Source: an uncultured Verrucomicrobiota bacterium
Lineage (GTDB): Bacteria; Verrucomicrobiota; Verrucomicrobiia; Limisphaerales; UBA9464
Length of the DNA: 32,957 nucleotides
Assembly: GCA_903842505.1 (NCBI GenBank)
Contig: CAIMMI010000294.1
Coordinates: 1 to 32,957, forward strand
Direction: 5' to 3'
Numbering within the stretch: the stretch's first letter is position 1; every line of letters starts with the position of its first letter. A program made the position numbers and the translations under genes. This document shows positions 21,938 through 30,907 of the stretch, piece by piece. A model generated the notes under the pieces. That model was not told the DNA's origin and ran no database searches. It worked only from the letters and a program-made list of their open reading frames with translations.

Positions 21938-24262
21938 TCAACGCGCCGCCTTCGGGTCCGGCGGGAACTCGGCAGCGGCCGAGTTCCAATCGAGGCGGGC
22001 GCCCGAATCGTTCTGCATGCTGCCAGCCGGTATCGAGTAGTCACCGCTGAGGATGGTCTCCGTTCCGGGCAGCGGGAGATCGAACGTCGATCCATCCGGC
22101 AGGAGCTCTTCCAGCGGCAGCTTGAAGGTCGGGGGATGATCCACGTCACCCGGGATGGCTGGCACGAGCGGAAACGAGAAGCTGCCGCCAGCACAGGGTT
22201 CGAACCGGACCTTCATTGGACTGGCGTCGGGGTCGAAGAGCCCGAAGGCAAACCCCAGGGCCACGACGCGGTCGATGGTATTGACGGAAAGCATGACGAG
22301 CGAGTGGGCAGGGTTGGTAACCTCCTCGTTGAACCCCCTCACCTTCCATTCGCCGCTGCCTTCCCAGAAGATGCGCTCGGAGCCTTTGCTGCACGGAAAG
22401 GTATCGATTCCCTTGGCCTCGAGAAAGACCACGGAATCCTTGGCAGCCTGCGCGGACCGGGTCGGCCGGATGAAGACCTGACCCGGCACCCTGCGGTACT
22501 CTCCCACGTCCGCCCGGAAGATGAGGCTCACGGTGCCGTCGACCCGATGCGCCGAATCCTGTTCGGTGTACCGGTAGGTTCCGGTCAGGGTCCAGCGGGT
22601 GAGCCGACGGACGTTGCTGCGATGTTCGCGTACGAGGACCTGGACATCCCCCGCGGATCCGCCCCCGCTCCGTGCCAGATGGCAGATGATCTTGCGCGAC
22701 TCCCAGACACGGACGACGGCCTCGACCCCGCCCACCAGTACCTTGCGCTGGCCTGCGGGCGGGCTTCCAAACAGACCAACCACGTGAAGTTCATCCGTGG
22801 ACTCGCTCACGAGCACGTATTCGATGGACGGCGCGAAGACACCGAAGCGTTCGTCACCGGGCGTCCCCTCGTAGATCAAGTCGGTCGTGGTCGGGTTGCC
22901 CCGGGAATCGGTGGTGGGGTGGCGGTGCAACCCGCGGCTCCTCAACTCAACCCAGGCATTGTCGTAGTCGAAGGGACGCTGCGGGGTCGCCGGAGGCAGG
23001 ATCTGGTTCGCTCCCAGCATCCGGTCCCAGACAAAGGGCGTCGCTGCCAGAACCGCATTCCCATTCACGTCCTCCGTCCAACCGGAAACCATCTCCGCAC
23101 CGACGGCGCGAAAGGCGTCCCGAAGCGGCCGGGCGTCTGACGAACCACTCCGACAGACCGCAAGCCAGACGCTCGCATGGTTCTCAGCCGGGAACCGCAC
23201 GTTGGCCCGCACCCATGCCGCCGTCACACAGAAGTGCCATTCGTTGTTTGGTGACTGAACACCTCCGGTACCCATCGTGTACGAAGCCGGCGCCAACGCG
23301 ACGGCCATCCTGCCCGCCTTCAAATCCGAGACGAATTCGTCGTGCCGATAACTGACATCGGTCTTCGCCGGATCGATCTTCGTCCCGGTCCACAGCCCAT
23401 AATCCTGATAGTACAGGATCTTGCCCTGCGCATTGCGCGAGGGCTTCCCATCGTTCCCGAACAACGGCACCAGGACCACTCCGCCATGCGTGTTCAGGAA
23501 GTAGGCCGACTCGGAGTGAACACCCTTCATCGACGCCAGGGCGCCGTCGTCGGTGGTGGTCTGATAGCCATTGGCACGGAGCAACCCACCAAGACGAGGC
23601 GCCGCGAGGACAAATCCTGAACCCACTGCGACTGAGAAGCGCGCCGGAGATCCACCCGGGGTCGCGGTCCCCTGCGGTTCGGCAAGGCGCTCGGTTGAAA
23701 TCAGGCTGGCCGGGTCCGCTCCTCGATTGTTCCAGAGACACAGCGGAATTCCGTCCCGGGTTAAAGCCCAGACGCCGTCCGGTGATTCGCCAGCGGAATC
23801 GATGTCCGGACGTGCCTGGAGGAAGGTGAGCACCTCGCTTCGCCACCGGGACGGGTTGTCGCGGGGCACCGCGTTTACGAAGTCGCCGACCGCCTTCAAG
23901 GTGGCACGCATCGCAGCCTCATCCGCATTCGTCCCTCCGCCATTGGCGAAAGTCCGGAAGAAACGTTGCGAGGCGACCGGGTTGATCAGCACCGAGTTGG
24001 TCGACGCCGGATCACCCATGTTCGTCCATGGCCCCACCGGGGAGTCCGATTCCTGGAGCTGCAACGGACCGGGGGCGTTGGTCCAGCCCAGGCGGACCTG
24101 AACGCCCTCACGCACCAACGGACCGAGGTCCGTCGCGGAGAGCCTGGCTCCGATGCCAAGCATGCAGACGGCGACAACCGGACCGAAGAACCCCACCCAG
24201 GCCCGGAAGACGGCGGATCGGCGACGGGAGCGAAGATCCAACTGCGTGCGGTTCGGTTCCAT
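21938..24262 (-). CDS. Exported protein with possible caspase-like domain and TIG domain
   Basis: A 774-residue protein; I do not recognise a named family for the whole. Residues 19-43 are one hydrophobic segment (signal peptide or anchor) after a basic n-region. A short beta domain with VQVRLGWTNAP and RFFR resembles Fn3-like modules of Verrucomicrobial secreted proteins. Residues about 200-420 show a caspase-like pattern: FVLAAPRLGGLLRANGY, then YFLNTHGGVVLV (H259), then VWLAVCRSGSSDA (C370) and LRDAFRAVGAEMVSGWTEDV. Metacaspase, CHAT and C25 proteins share the THG...C-SG...GA-x-V-G-W order, but the His-Cys distance (111) is longer than in most. Residues 490-550 look like an IPT/TIG Ig-fold (DELHVVGLFG, VLVGGVEAVVRVWESRKIICHL). 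Start ATG 24262 (MEPNRTQLD) is preferred to upstream frames. Peptidase activity is a hypothesis. Confidence 0.7.
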   Translation of the reverse strand: MEPNRTQLDLRSRRRSAVFRAWVGFFGPVVAVCMLGIGARLSATDLGPLVREGVQVRLGWTNAPGPLQLQESDSPVGPWTNMGDPASTNSVLINPVASQRFFRTFANGGGTNADEAAMRATLKAVGDFVNAVPRDNPSRWRSEVLTFLQARPDIDSAGESPDGVWALTRDGIPLCLWNNRGADPASLISTERLAEPQGTATPGGSPARFSVAVGSGFVLAAPRLGGLLRANGYQTTTDDGALASMKGVHSESAYFLNTHGGVVLVPLFGNDGKPSRNAQGKILYYQDYGLWTGTKIDPAKTDVSYRHDEFVSDLKAGRMAVALAPASYTMGTGGVQSPNNEWHFCVTAAWVRANVRFPAENHASVWLAVCRSGSSDARPLRDAFRAVGAEMVSGWTEDVNGNAVLAATPFVWDRMLGANQILPPATPQRPFDYDNAWVELRSRGLHRHPTTDSRGNPTTTDLIYEGTPGDERFGVFAPSIEYVLVSESTDELHVVGLFGSPPAGQRKVLVGGVEAVVRVWESRKIICHLARSGGGSAGDVQVLVREHRSNVRRLTRWTLTGTYRYTEQDSAHRVDGTVSLIFRADVGEYRRVPGQVFIRPTRSAQAAKDSVVFLEAKGIDTFPCSKGSERIFWEGSGEWKVRGFNEEVTNPAHSLVMLSVNTIDRVVALGFAFGLFDPDASPMKVRFEPCAGGSFSFPLVPAIPGDVDHPPTFKLPLEELLPDGSTFDLPLPGTETILSGDYSIPAGSMQNDSGARLDWNSAAAEFPPDPKAAR

Positions 24263-24661
24263 TATTGACCCTATCCAACGCCAATCGGTTGCCTGTGTCC
24301 AACGGGGTTTCCCTACAGACACCCTATTTGCCCTCCCGGGTCGTTCACGGGGCCTTGCACCGATCCACCAACGCAGACCCGAGGGGTGCCACAAGGTTCC
24401 GCTCCGCGGCACCTTGGGCTGTCGCCGTGCGCCGCGTTGCGGCGAGGGTGGGCGCGGGATGCATGTCCAGGGGATGCGTCCCCACAGGCGCAACCGCTAA
24501 CTGCAGGCGCCAAAACCCTCGACGACAACGCATCGCTCACCACCTTCGCTCACGCACCAACGGACCCGGTTGCGTCGGACAAAGCGCCGCCGGCTTCGCG
24601 GCAGATAAATACCCAACATTAGCAGCTAGAAACCGATCAGGGATTAACTGGAATTAGGAGT
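24263..24661. other. Divergent intergenic region, no gene seen
   Basis: 399 bp between two divergent starts. No tRNA, ncRNA or coding frame could be supported. It turns AT-richer in the last 60 bp (AGATAAATACCCAACATTAG near 24603-24622), where a promoter for the plus-strand gene is likely. AGGAG (24656-24660) sits only 1 nt before the ATG, while GGAA (24650-24653) is better placed. Confidence 0.4.
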
Positions 24662-25726
24662 ATGAGCCGTCCCCCAAGACGATTTACCCGGAATAAAGGC
24701 CAAATCTCCCTGATGTCCATGGCTTTGAGCATTGCCATTGCCACCCAGGTAGCGGCTCAGGGCTGGCAGCGGGTCGTTCAACTGAATGATGTTGCCGGTT
24801 CAGCCATCGGCGCCGGCTCGGGCGATACGCTGTACGCCGCATTGGTCCCCGGTCAGGTCTTCCGCTCCACCGACAACGGCCTCACCTGGACCGCCATCAA
24901 CAATGGGCTTGTGGACAACTCGGGCCGCATGCTTCTACCCAAGGCATTCGTACTCACTCCCACCGGTCGCGTCCTCCGCGGCGGTGACAATGCCTCCTGG
25001 AATAACCGCGTCGGCTCACCCCTTTTCTTCTCCGACAACCAAGGCGACTCGTGGACCGAGGTACCCCTGCCATTCGGATCCACCCCACGCAACCCGGCAG
25101 GCATTGGCATCAGTGATCTCGTGCTGCATCAGGGCGCCCTCTATTTCTCGGACCTGCTTTCCGAAGGTGTGTGGAAAAGCACCGACAACGGACTCACGTG
25201 GAACGTCGCGGGGGCGCAACTCCCCACGGCTCGCTTCGTCACCAACACCAAGGTCTACTATGCGGTGGCCAGCGCGGGCGAAGCCCTGCTGACCATCCAG
25301 CCTTACAGGGGCGTCTTCCGTTCCACCGATGGCGGGACCAACTGGACCGAGTCGATCAACGGCATCCCCGGCGTCGTCGACAGCCCCATCGTCGGCGGGC
25401 GTACCTGGAACGGAACGGATGTCACCGGCCTTCCGGACGGCACTGCCTTTGCCGTGTCCGACGGCCGACTCTACCGCAGCCGCAACGGCGGCGCCTCGTG
25501 GACCGAGGTTGGATCAGGAATCCTCCAAAGCCCAAATCCCTTCGTGCCCTCGGTGGTCCAACCCTCCGCCAGGAAGGTGGAGGTGCTCGGCGACCGGGTA
25601 TTCGTGACGACGACCGATACGAATCCCCGCTTCTTCGAAGGAACGGCCCTGGGGGATTCCTGGACCGAGTTGCCCCGGATCGAGGGCAACAACACGACCG
25701 CCAGCATTCTCGCCCAGTCCTTCTAA
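24662..25726 (+). CDS. N-terminal fragment of the giant protein: signal peptide plus BNR/Asp-box repeats
   Basis: A 354-residue open frame. After a basic n-region (RRFTRNK) and hydrophobic core (LMSMALSIAIATQVAAQ) come at least five Asp-box/BNR motifs, S/T-x-D-x-G-x-T/S-W: VFRSTDNGLTWTAI, FFSDNQGDSWTEV, VWKSTDNGLTWNV, VFRSTDGGTNWTES and LYRSRNGGASWTEV. Such blades form sortilin/sialidase-type beta-propellers. The frame ends at TAA 25724-25726 in the middle of the propeller, since the following in-frame codons continue the same blade. As a stand-alone protein it would be truncated. Ribosome binding is unclear, with AGGAG only 1 nt from the ATG. Confidence 0.7.
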   Translation: MSRPPRRFTRNKGQISLMSMALSIAIATQVAAQGWQRVVQLNDVAGSAIGAGSGDTLYAALVPGQVFRSTDNGLTWTAINNGLVDNSGRMLLPKAFVLTPTGRVLRGGDNASWNNRVGSPLFFSDNQGDSWTEVPLPFGSTPRNPAGIGISDLVLHQGALYFSDLLSEGVWKSTDNGLTWNVAGAQLPTARFVTNTKVYYAVASAGEALLTIQPYRGVFRSTDGGTNWTESINGIPGVVDSPIVGGRTWNGTDVTGLPDGTAFAVSDGRLYRSRNGGASWTEVGSGILQSPNPFVPSVVQPSARKVEVLGDRVFVTTTDTNPRFFEGTALGDSWTELPRIEGNNTTASILAQSF

Positions 25727-28700
25727 GCCCACAACGGCGCGCTCTATTTCGCCGGCGACAAGGGTGTCCACCGACTTCACCTCGCCACGGTCAACCGCAC
25801 CAACCTCCTGCCCGTTGCCACGGGCTTGCCGACGGCGCCGTTCTACGCGAACACCGGATCCCGCCTCTCGATCCCCGCCTCCGTTCAAGGCACGGCCCCC
25901 TTCACCTTCCAATGGCAACTCAATGGCTCGCCCATCCCGGGACAAACCTCGGCCACCCTCGATTTCACTCCCACCACCACCAATGACGCCGGCAACCTCA
26001 GTCTGGTGGTCGCCAATGCCGCCGGCCAAGCCACCTTCCTTTTCGGTCGCCTGATTGTCGCCCCGGTTGGCCCCGGCCAACCCGACCTGTCCTATCGCCC
26101 GCAATCTCCGGGAACCGTCCAGGCCATGGCCATCGACCGCGACGGCTCGGTCCTCTACGGCGGTCCGTTCTTCTCCCAACTCGAGACCTATGCGGGCGTC
26201 CGCAAGACCTTGGTCGACGGGACCGTGGACTCCAGTTTCATCACCGGGGCGGTCATCGGATCCGGATCCGGCCCCGGGTTGTCCCAGGGTACCCCACGGG
26301 CGTTGCTGCCCCTGGGCAACGGGTCCGTGCTGGTTGGCGCCGCGGACACTTCGGCCAATGCGCGCTATTACCGCCGCCTGCTCGCGGACGGTTCGCAGGA
26401 CACGTCGTGGCCCTGGCCGCAGGAAATCGCAGGCGGGCCGCGCAAGATCGCCCAACTTCCCGACGGCAAATTCCTCATGGCCGGCGGCAGCACGGGCGGC
26501 ATCCACCGATTGAATGCGGACGGTTCCTTCGACAATACGTTCCTCGGCCCCACCAGCATCGGCTCCTTCCAAAGCGACTACGTGTCCGACTTCGCTGTGA
26601 TGCCAGACGGCGGCATCCTCATCGTGGGTAAGTTCACCCTCGTTGATGGAGAAACCAGGAGAAGCATCGCCCGATTGCACCCCTCCGGCGCGTTGGACAC
26701 CGGGTGGATCCCCGCCTCCATTAGTGACTCCGTGTTCAGCGTCGCCATCCAGACCGACGGACGGATCCTTCTTGGCGGCAACTTCACAACCGTCGGAAAC
26801 CAACCCTATCGAGCCCTCGCGCGACTCAACGCCGACGGCACGCTCGACGCCTCCGTGGGTCCGATCCTTCCCAATGGGTCGGTCGTCAACACGCTGGAAA
26901 CCCAACCCGACGGCAAGGTTTGGGTCGGTGGACAATTTGCTGGGGTTCAGGGACGCAACCACCTGATCCGGATCAATGCCAATGGAACGGTGGACACCAA
27001 TGCCCCAAACCCGGGTTTACCGGCCGCCCTTGCTTCCTCCATCAACCTACTGCGATTCACCACGGACGGACGCTTGTGGATCGGAGGTGGCAACCTCCCC
27101 ATCGCCGGCCAGACCAGCGCCAACCTCGCACGCTTCTTCACCGATTGGACCGGTCCCACGATCGGGTACGCTGGAGTCGATCAGTCCCCGGACGTCGGGA
27201 CGTCGATCACCCTCCGCGGAACCACTTCAGGTTCCTTCAATACCGTTCAATGGCGGTTTCAGGGCAATCCCGTCCCCGGAGCGACCGGACTGGAACTCCC
27301 GCTGGCCAACCTGACGACGGCCGCCTCCGGCCTCTATGATCTCGTGGTGGCATCCGCTGGTGGTGCCCACACCAGCGCTCCCGTCAGCGTGCGCGTGCGC
27401 GGCCCGGTGGTGATCGACCAACCTCCCCTTCCCAGGGTGGTCGCCCTCTCCAATGCCGCCAACTTCTCCGTCACCGCCTTTGGCAAACTTCCGCTGTCCT
27501 ACCAATGGTTCCGGGACGGCGTCGCCGTACCAAACGCCACCGGACGAACCCTCTCGCTCACCAACCTGAGCCTCTCCGCCTCCGCCGACTATTCGGTCCG
27601 GGTGACCGCCGGCGACGGTTCCTCCGCTGAAGGCGGGCCCGCCTATCTCGCCGTGGTCCCCGCTCCGGGCTCAACCAACGCCAGCTTCCGCCCCGCCCTT
27701 TCCACCACCACCACCTTCACCACCTTCCGGGACATCGCCTTCCTACCCAATGGCCAGGCAATCGTCGGCGGCAACTTCTCGACCACCGGAACCGGTGGCC
27801 CCAACGCCTTCCTCACCCGGTTGAACACCGATGGAACCGTAGACTCCACCTTCCAGTTCAACGCCGCCGGGATTTCCGACTTCGGAGCCGTGGAACGGCA
27901 GCCAGACGGACGCTTGGTCGTCCTGCTGCGCCTCTCCACCGCACCCTCTCCCTTTATCATCCGACGATTGCTGGCCGACGGCTCCGTTGATTCGGGATTC
28001 GTTGAAACCGAGGTGTTCTATGGCAGCGACCTCCGCCTCCATCCCGATGGCGGCGTGCTCGTCGTGGGCAGTAGTGGAATCGAACGCCGGAACGGCGATG
28101 GCTCGGTGGACGCCGGTTTCAAACAACGCGCTACGATGAACGGACAGGCGCTTTCGGTGGATGTGGATCCGTCGGGCCGGATCTATGTCGCCGGTTTTTT
28201 CTCCACCGTGGGCGGGGTTCAACGACCCGGGCTCGCTCGCCTTCTGGCGAATGGCACCGTTGATTCCGCCTTCGTTCCCACCCAGGTCCTCTCGAGCACC
28301 CGCGTTGTGACCGCCCTGCCCGATGGCGCACTCGTCGGCGACCAGAGTGCATTCTTTCGCTTTACCGAATCCGGCGCCCGTGACCTCGCCTACGCTTGGG
28401 CCACCCGACTGAACGCCTGGGATATCCTCCCGACCCAACAATTGATCGGCTTGCTGAACGGCAGCGAAGGCAACGGCGTGATCCGATCCGCCAACGGCAT
28501 GCCAGGCCGTCCATTCGCGACGATGAAGGTACCCCGTTCGTTCAACGGGTATAGCTGGGTCCGGGTCAGCCCCGATGGCTCCATCTGGCTCGCCAACGGC
28601 AGCGTTGGTACTGCAACCGATCCAGCCACCCTGCTCTTCCGGCTCAGTGGCCTCGTCACGCCCCTCTCCATCCTCCTCCAACCCCAACCGCAAGCCGTCC

Positions 28701-30530
28701 TTCCTGGAGGCGAAGCACGCCTGCAGATCTCTGCGTCCGGGACTTCCGCCATCCGTTACCAATGGCAACTCAACGGCCAGGACCTTCCCGGTGAAACCAA
28801 CTCCGTCCTCGTCCTCCGAAACGTCCAGGCCCCGAACGTCGGCGACTACTCGGTGCGCATCACCAACGCCTCCGGTTCCCTCACCAGCCAACCCGCCCGA
28901 GTGTCCCTCATCGTTCCTCCAGTCATCGCGGCCAATCCTACCTCGCTCGTCCTATCCGAGGGCGAATCCGCCCAATTGAGCGTCACCGCCGTCGGCGTCC
29001 AACTCCGCTATCAGTGGCTCGCCAGCGCCACCAACCTCCCCGGTCAAACCAACGCAACCCTCATCCTCAGCAACGTGGGTCCCGCAAGGGCCGGGCCCTA
29101 CTTCGTCCGCGTCACCAATCCCGCCGGCACCAACGACAGCCTCGTCGCCAAAATCCGGATCCGCCCACAACCCGCCACCGGCGTCGGGGCCGGCCCCGCC
29201 AACGGACTCGTCCGCCGCTGGCGTTTCGAAAACAATCTGACCGAATCCGTCTCCGGACTCACCACGATTCCCTACGGCACCCTGACGTACGGCACCGGCA
29301 TCGAATCCGCCTCCGCCCTCAAGGTCCGCTCCGGACAGAACTGGATCCAGATGGGTGACGGACCCGGGGTCGCGAGCCGGCTCACCGACGAACTCTTCAC
29401 CGTCTCGTTCTGGATCAAGCCGGAGTCCGAAGGGACGATCAATCCCTTCAGCTACCTGATGCTCAAGCGCGGGAACAACCCCGGCTCGTTCCAGGGCACC
29501 GAACTCACCTTCTGGCTGAGCGGAACCAATGGGCTCGGCCAGGGATTCGGCACCAACCGCCTCAAGATCGGCGCCAATTCCATGAACACGATGGTGTCCG
29601 CCGACCCTCGCGCCTACGTCCCCAACCTCGTCGGTAAATGGACCCACTTCGCCATCACCTACCCTGGGGGCAATCCCGTCGCCGACTTCTCGATCTACCT
29701 GAATGGCGAGAAACTGAAGCTGGGGGGTGGCCCCTTCGATTTCACCCCGAACAACCTTCAGAACGCCATCGGTCGCTACACCCCGGCAGCCACCTTCCAG
29801 ATGGACGACTTCCGGGTCTACAACCGCGCCCTCACCGATGCAGAAGTGGCGTCGCTCTCACAACCCTCGACCCCGGTCCCGCCCCCCAACATCACCTCCC
29901 ATCCCGTCACCGGCAGCGCCAATGCCGGAGCGCCGTTCACCTTCAACGTCAGCGCCACCGGCCCAGATCTCTTCTACGAGTGGTTCCGCGGCACCAATCT
30001 CCTCGCCAACTTCGACGGTCCCACCCTCACGATTCCCTCCACCACTCCGTCCGATGCCGGCGACTACCGGGTGACCATCTCCAATGGCGGGGGATCCACC
30101 AACAGCCTCACCGGCACCCTCACCGTCAACGCCGCCGTCGATCCGTTCGTCACCCTGGGCCGCGACGGCCGGCCTCACCGGAGCCGCGGCAGGGCCCGAT
30201 GCCGACCCGGACGGCGACGGCTTCAAGAACCTCGCCGAATTCGCCTACGGCACCGACCCCACCTCCGCCGCCGTGCGTCCCCAGTTCATCCTCGGAACGT
30301 TCTCCGTGAACGGTCTCGAGTATCCCACCCTCACGTTCACCCAACGGCGGAACCTCGGCTCGGTCCAGGTCCGCGTCCTCACCTCTCCAACGCTCGACTT
30401 CAGCACGGCCACCCAAGCCATCCCGGTAGGTATCGTGACCGCCGGAGATTTCGACACCGTCACCGTCCGGAGCGACCTCTCCACGACCACCGGGTCCGCC
30501 CAGTTCTTCCAGATCGTGACGGGCCCCTGA
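24662..30530 (+). pseudogene. Giant surface protein gene, broken by an in-frame TAA and a 1-bp frameshift
   Basis: Read as one gene, this encodes about 1955 residues: signal peptide, BNR/Asp-box repeats, Ig-like domain, delta-60 beta-propeller repeats, two Ig-like domains, a second delta-60 set, two Ig-like domains, a LamG-like domain, another Ig-like domain and a calcium-binding-type C-terminus. Two lesions interrupt it. TAA at 25724-25726 is in the same frame as both flanking parts, and the codons after it continue sensibly (AHNGALYFAGDKGVHRL). At 30153-30155 the run CCC has one base too many: deleting one C restores FVTWAATAGLTGAAAGPDAD, the expected lead-in to DPDGDGFKNLAEFAYGTDP. The protein family is known from Verrucomicrobiota and is presumably secreted or cell-surface. 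Mutation, assembly error or readthrough are all possible. Confidence 0.75.
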
Positions 30531-30541
30531 TCACCCGCTGA
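25826..30541 (+). CDS. Main fragment of the giant protein: Ig-like, delta-60 and LamG-like domains
   Basis: An open frame of 1571 codons whose first possible start is a TTG at 25826, with no credible ribosome binding site, so it is better read as a continuation than as a separate gene. Order of modules: Ig-like (about 25830-26060, LSIPASVQGTAPFTFQWQLNG); delta-60 repeats (about 26110-27150, such as GRILLGGNFTTVGNQPY and LARLNADGTLDAS); two Ig-like domains (to about 27660); more delta-60 repeats (to about 28660, such as GRIYVAGFFSTVGGVQR); two Ig-like domains (to about 29170); LamG/concanavalin-like (about 29210-29870, LFTVSFWIKPES, DDFRVYNRALTDAE); and one Ig-like domain. From about 30156 on this frame is wrong: the real C-terminus is in the next frame and stops at 30530. 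Confidence 0.7.
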   Translation: MPTAPFYANTGSRLSIPASVQGTAPFTFQWQLNGSPIPGQTSATLDFTPTTTNDAGNLSLVVANAAGQATFLFGRLIVAPVGPGQPDLSYRPQSPGTVQAMAIDRDGSVLYGGPFFSQLETYAGVRKTLVDGTVDSSFITGAVIGSGSGPGLSQGTPRALLPLGNGSVLVGAADTSANARYYRRLLADGSQDTSWPWPQEIAGGPRKIAQLPDGKFLMAGGSTGGIHRLNADGSFDNTFLGPTSIGSFQSDYVSDFAVMPDGGILIVGKFTLVDGETRRSIARLHPSGALDTGWIPASISDSVFSVAIQTDGRILLGGNFTTVGNQPYRALARLNADGTLDASVGPILPNGSVVNTLETQPDGKVWVGGQFAGVQGRNHLIRINANGTVDTNAPNPGLPAALASSINLLRFTTDGRLWIGGGNLPIAGQTSANLARFFTDWTGPTIGYAGVDQSPDVGTSITLRGTTSGSFNTVQWRFQGNPVPGATGLELPLANLTTAASGLYDLVVASAGGAHTSAPVSVRVRGPVVIDQPPLPRVVALSNAANFSVTAFGKLPLSYQWFRDGVAVPNATGRTLSLTNLSLSASADYSVRVTAGDGSSAEGGPAYLAVVPAPGSTNASFRPALSTTTTFTTFRDIAFLPNGQAIVGGNFSTTGTGGPNAFLTRLNTDGTVDSTFQFNAAGISDFGAVERQPDGRLVVLLRLSTAPSPFIIRRLLADGSVDSGFVETEVFYGSDLRLHPDGGVLVVGSSGIERRNGDGSVDAGFKQRATMNGQALSVDVDPSGRIYVAGFFSTVGGVQRPGLARLLANGTVDSAFVPTQVLSSTRVVTALPDGALVGDQSAFFRFTESGARDLAYAWATRLNAWDILPTQQLIGLLNGSEGNGVIRSANGMPGRPFATMKVPRSFNGYSWVRVSPDGSIWLANGSVGTATDPATLLFRLSGLVTPLSILLQPQPQAVLPGGEARLQISASGTSAIRYQWQLNGQDLPGETNSVLVLRNVQAPNVGDYSVRITNASGSLTSQPARVSLIVPPVIAANPTSLVLSEGESAQLSVTAVGVQLRYQWLASATNLPGQTNATLILSNVGPARAGPYFVRVTNPAGTNDSLVAKIRIRPQPATGVGAGPANGLVRRWRFENNLTESVSGLTTIPYGTLTYGTGIESASALKVRSGQNWIQMGDGPGVASRLTDELFTVSFWIKPESEGTINPFSYLMLKRGNNPGSFQGTELTFWLSGTNGLGQGFGTNRLKIGANSMNTMVSADPRAYVPNLVGKWTHFAITYPGGNPVADFSIYLNGEKLKLGGGPFDFTPNNLQNAIGRYTPAATFQMDDFRVYNRALTDAEVASLSQPSTPVPPPNITSHPVTGSANAGAPFTFNVSATGPDLFYEWFRGTNLLANFDGPTLTIPSTTPSDAGDYRVTISNGGGSTNSLTGTLTVNAAVDPFVTLGRDGRPHRSRGRARCRPGRRRLQEPRRIRLRHRPHLRRRASPVHPRNVLRERSRVSHPHVHPTAEPRLGPGPRPHLSNARLQHGHPSHPGRYRDRRRFRHRHRPERPLHDHRVRPVLPDRDGPLITR

Positions 30542-30603
30542 TCTCACGCGGATGGGGCCTGTCGGCGGTGGAACCCCGGGGACCACGCCACACCACGTCC
30601 TCC

Positions 30604-30620
30604 GTGCCCTGAAAGGGCAC
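30604..30620 (+). terminator. Hairpin after the giant gene
   Basis: GTGCCCT (30604-30610) pairs with AGGGCAC (30614-30620) around GAA. The stem can extend with a bulge to TCCGTG/CACGGA. No T-tract follows, so this is a weak terminator candidate. Confidence 0.35.
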
Positions 30621-30675
30621 ACGGAACAGGGTGCGTGGGGTCACCGTTCGCTTAGCCGTAATCATGCAGTAGCAG

Positions 30676-30822
30676 TCTCACGCGGAGCCGCGGAGAGCGC
30701 CGAGACAGGGGCTGGTCACGAGCCTTGCAACCTCGGCAACCGGTCACCAAACGGTGACGGGCCCGCCTGTCTTCCAAAGGTCCATCCTCCGCGCCTCCGC
30801 GCCTCCGCGTGAACCTATTCCC
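30676..30822. repeat. Inverted CGCGGAG / CTCCGCG repeat pair
   Basis: CACGCGGAGCCGCGGAG begins near 30679, and the opposing CTCCGCG runs end CCTCCGCGTGAAC near 30810. The ends are complementary (CACGCGGAG against CTCCGCGTG). Between them is another small palindrome, GTCACC-AAAC-GGTGAC (30743-30758). The CTCCGCG module also occurs at 4767-4785 and 15890-15910. Confidence 0.65.
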
Positions 30823-30907
30823 GTTCTCTACCGCAGGGTTACGGCTTCGTGCAGCCCGGCGCAGGGAACACATCCTCTCCCGGGATCGCCCGGATGCCGC
30901 GGCCTGA

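Noticed and set aside
25724-25726. Stop codon recoding as selenocysteine or pyrrolysine
   Set aside because: The codon is TAA. Selenocysteine uses TGA and pyrrolysine uses TAG, so neither fits.
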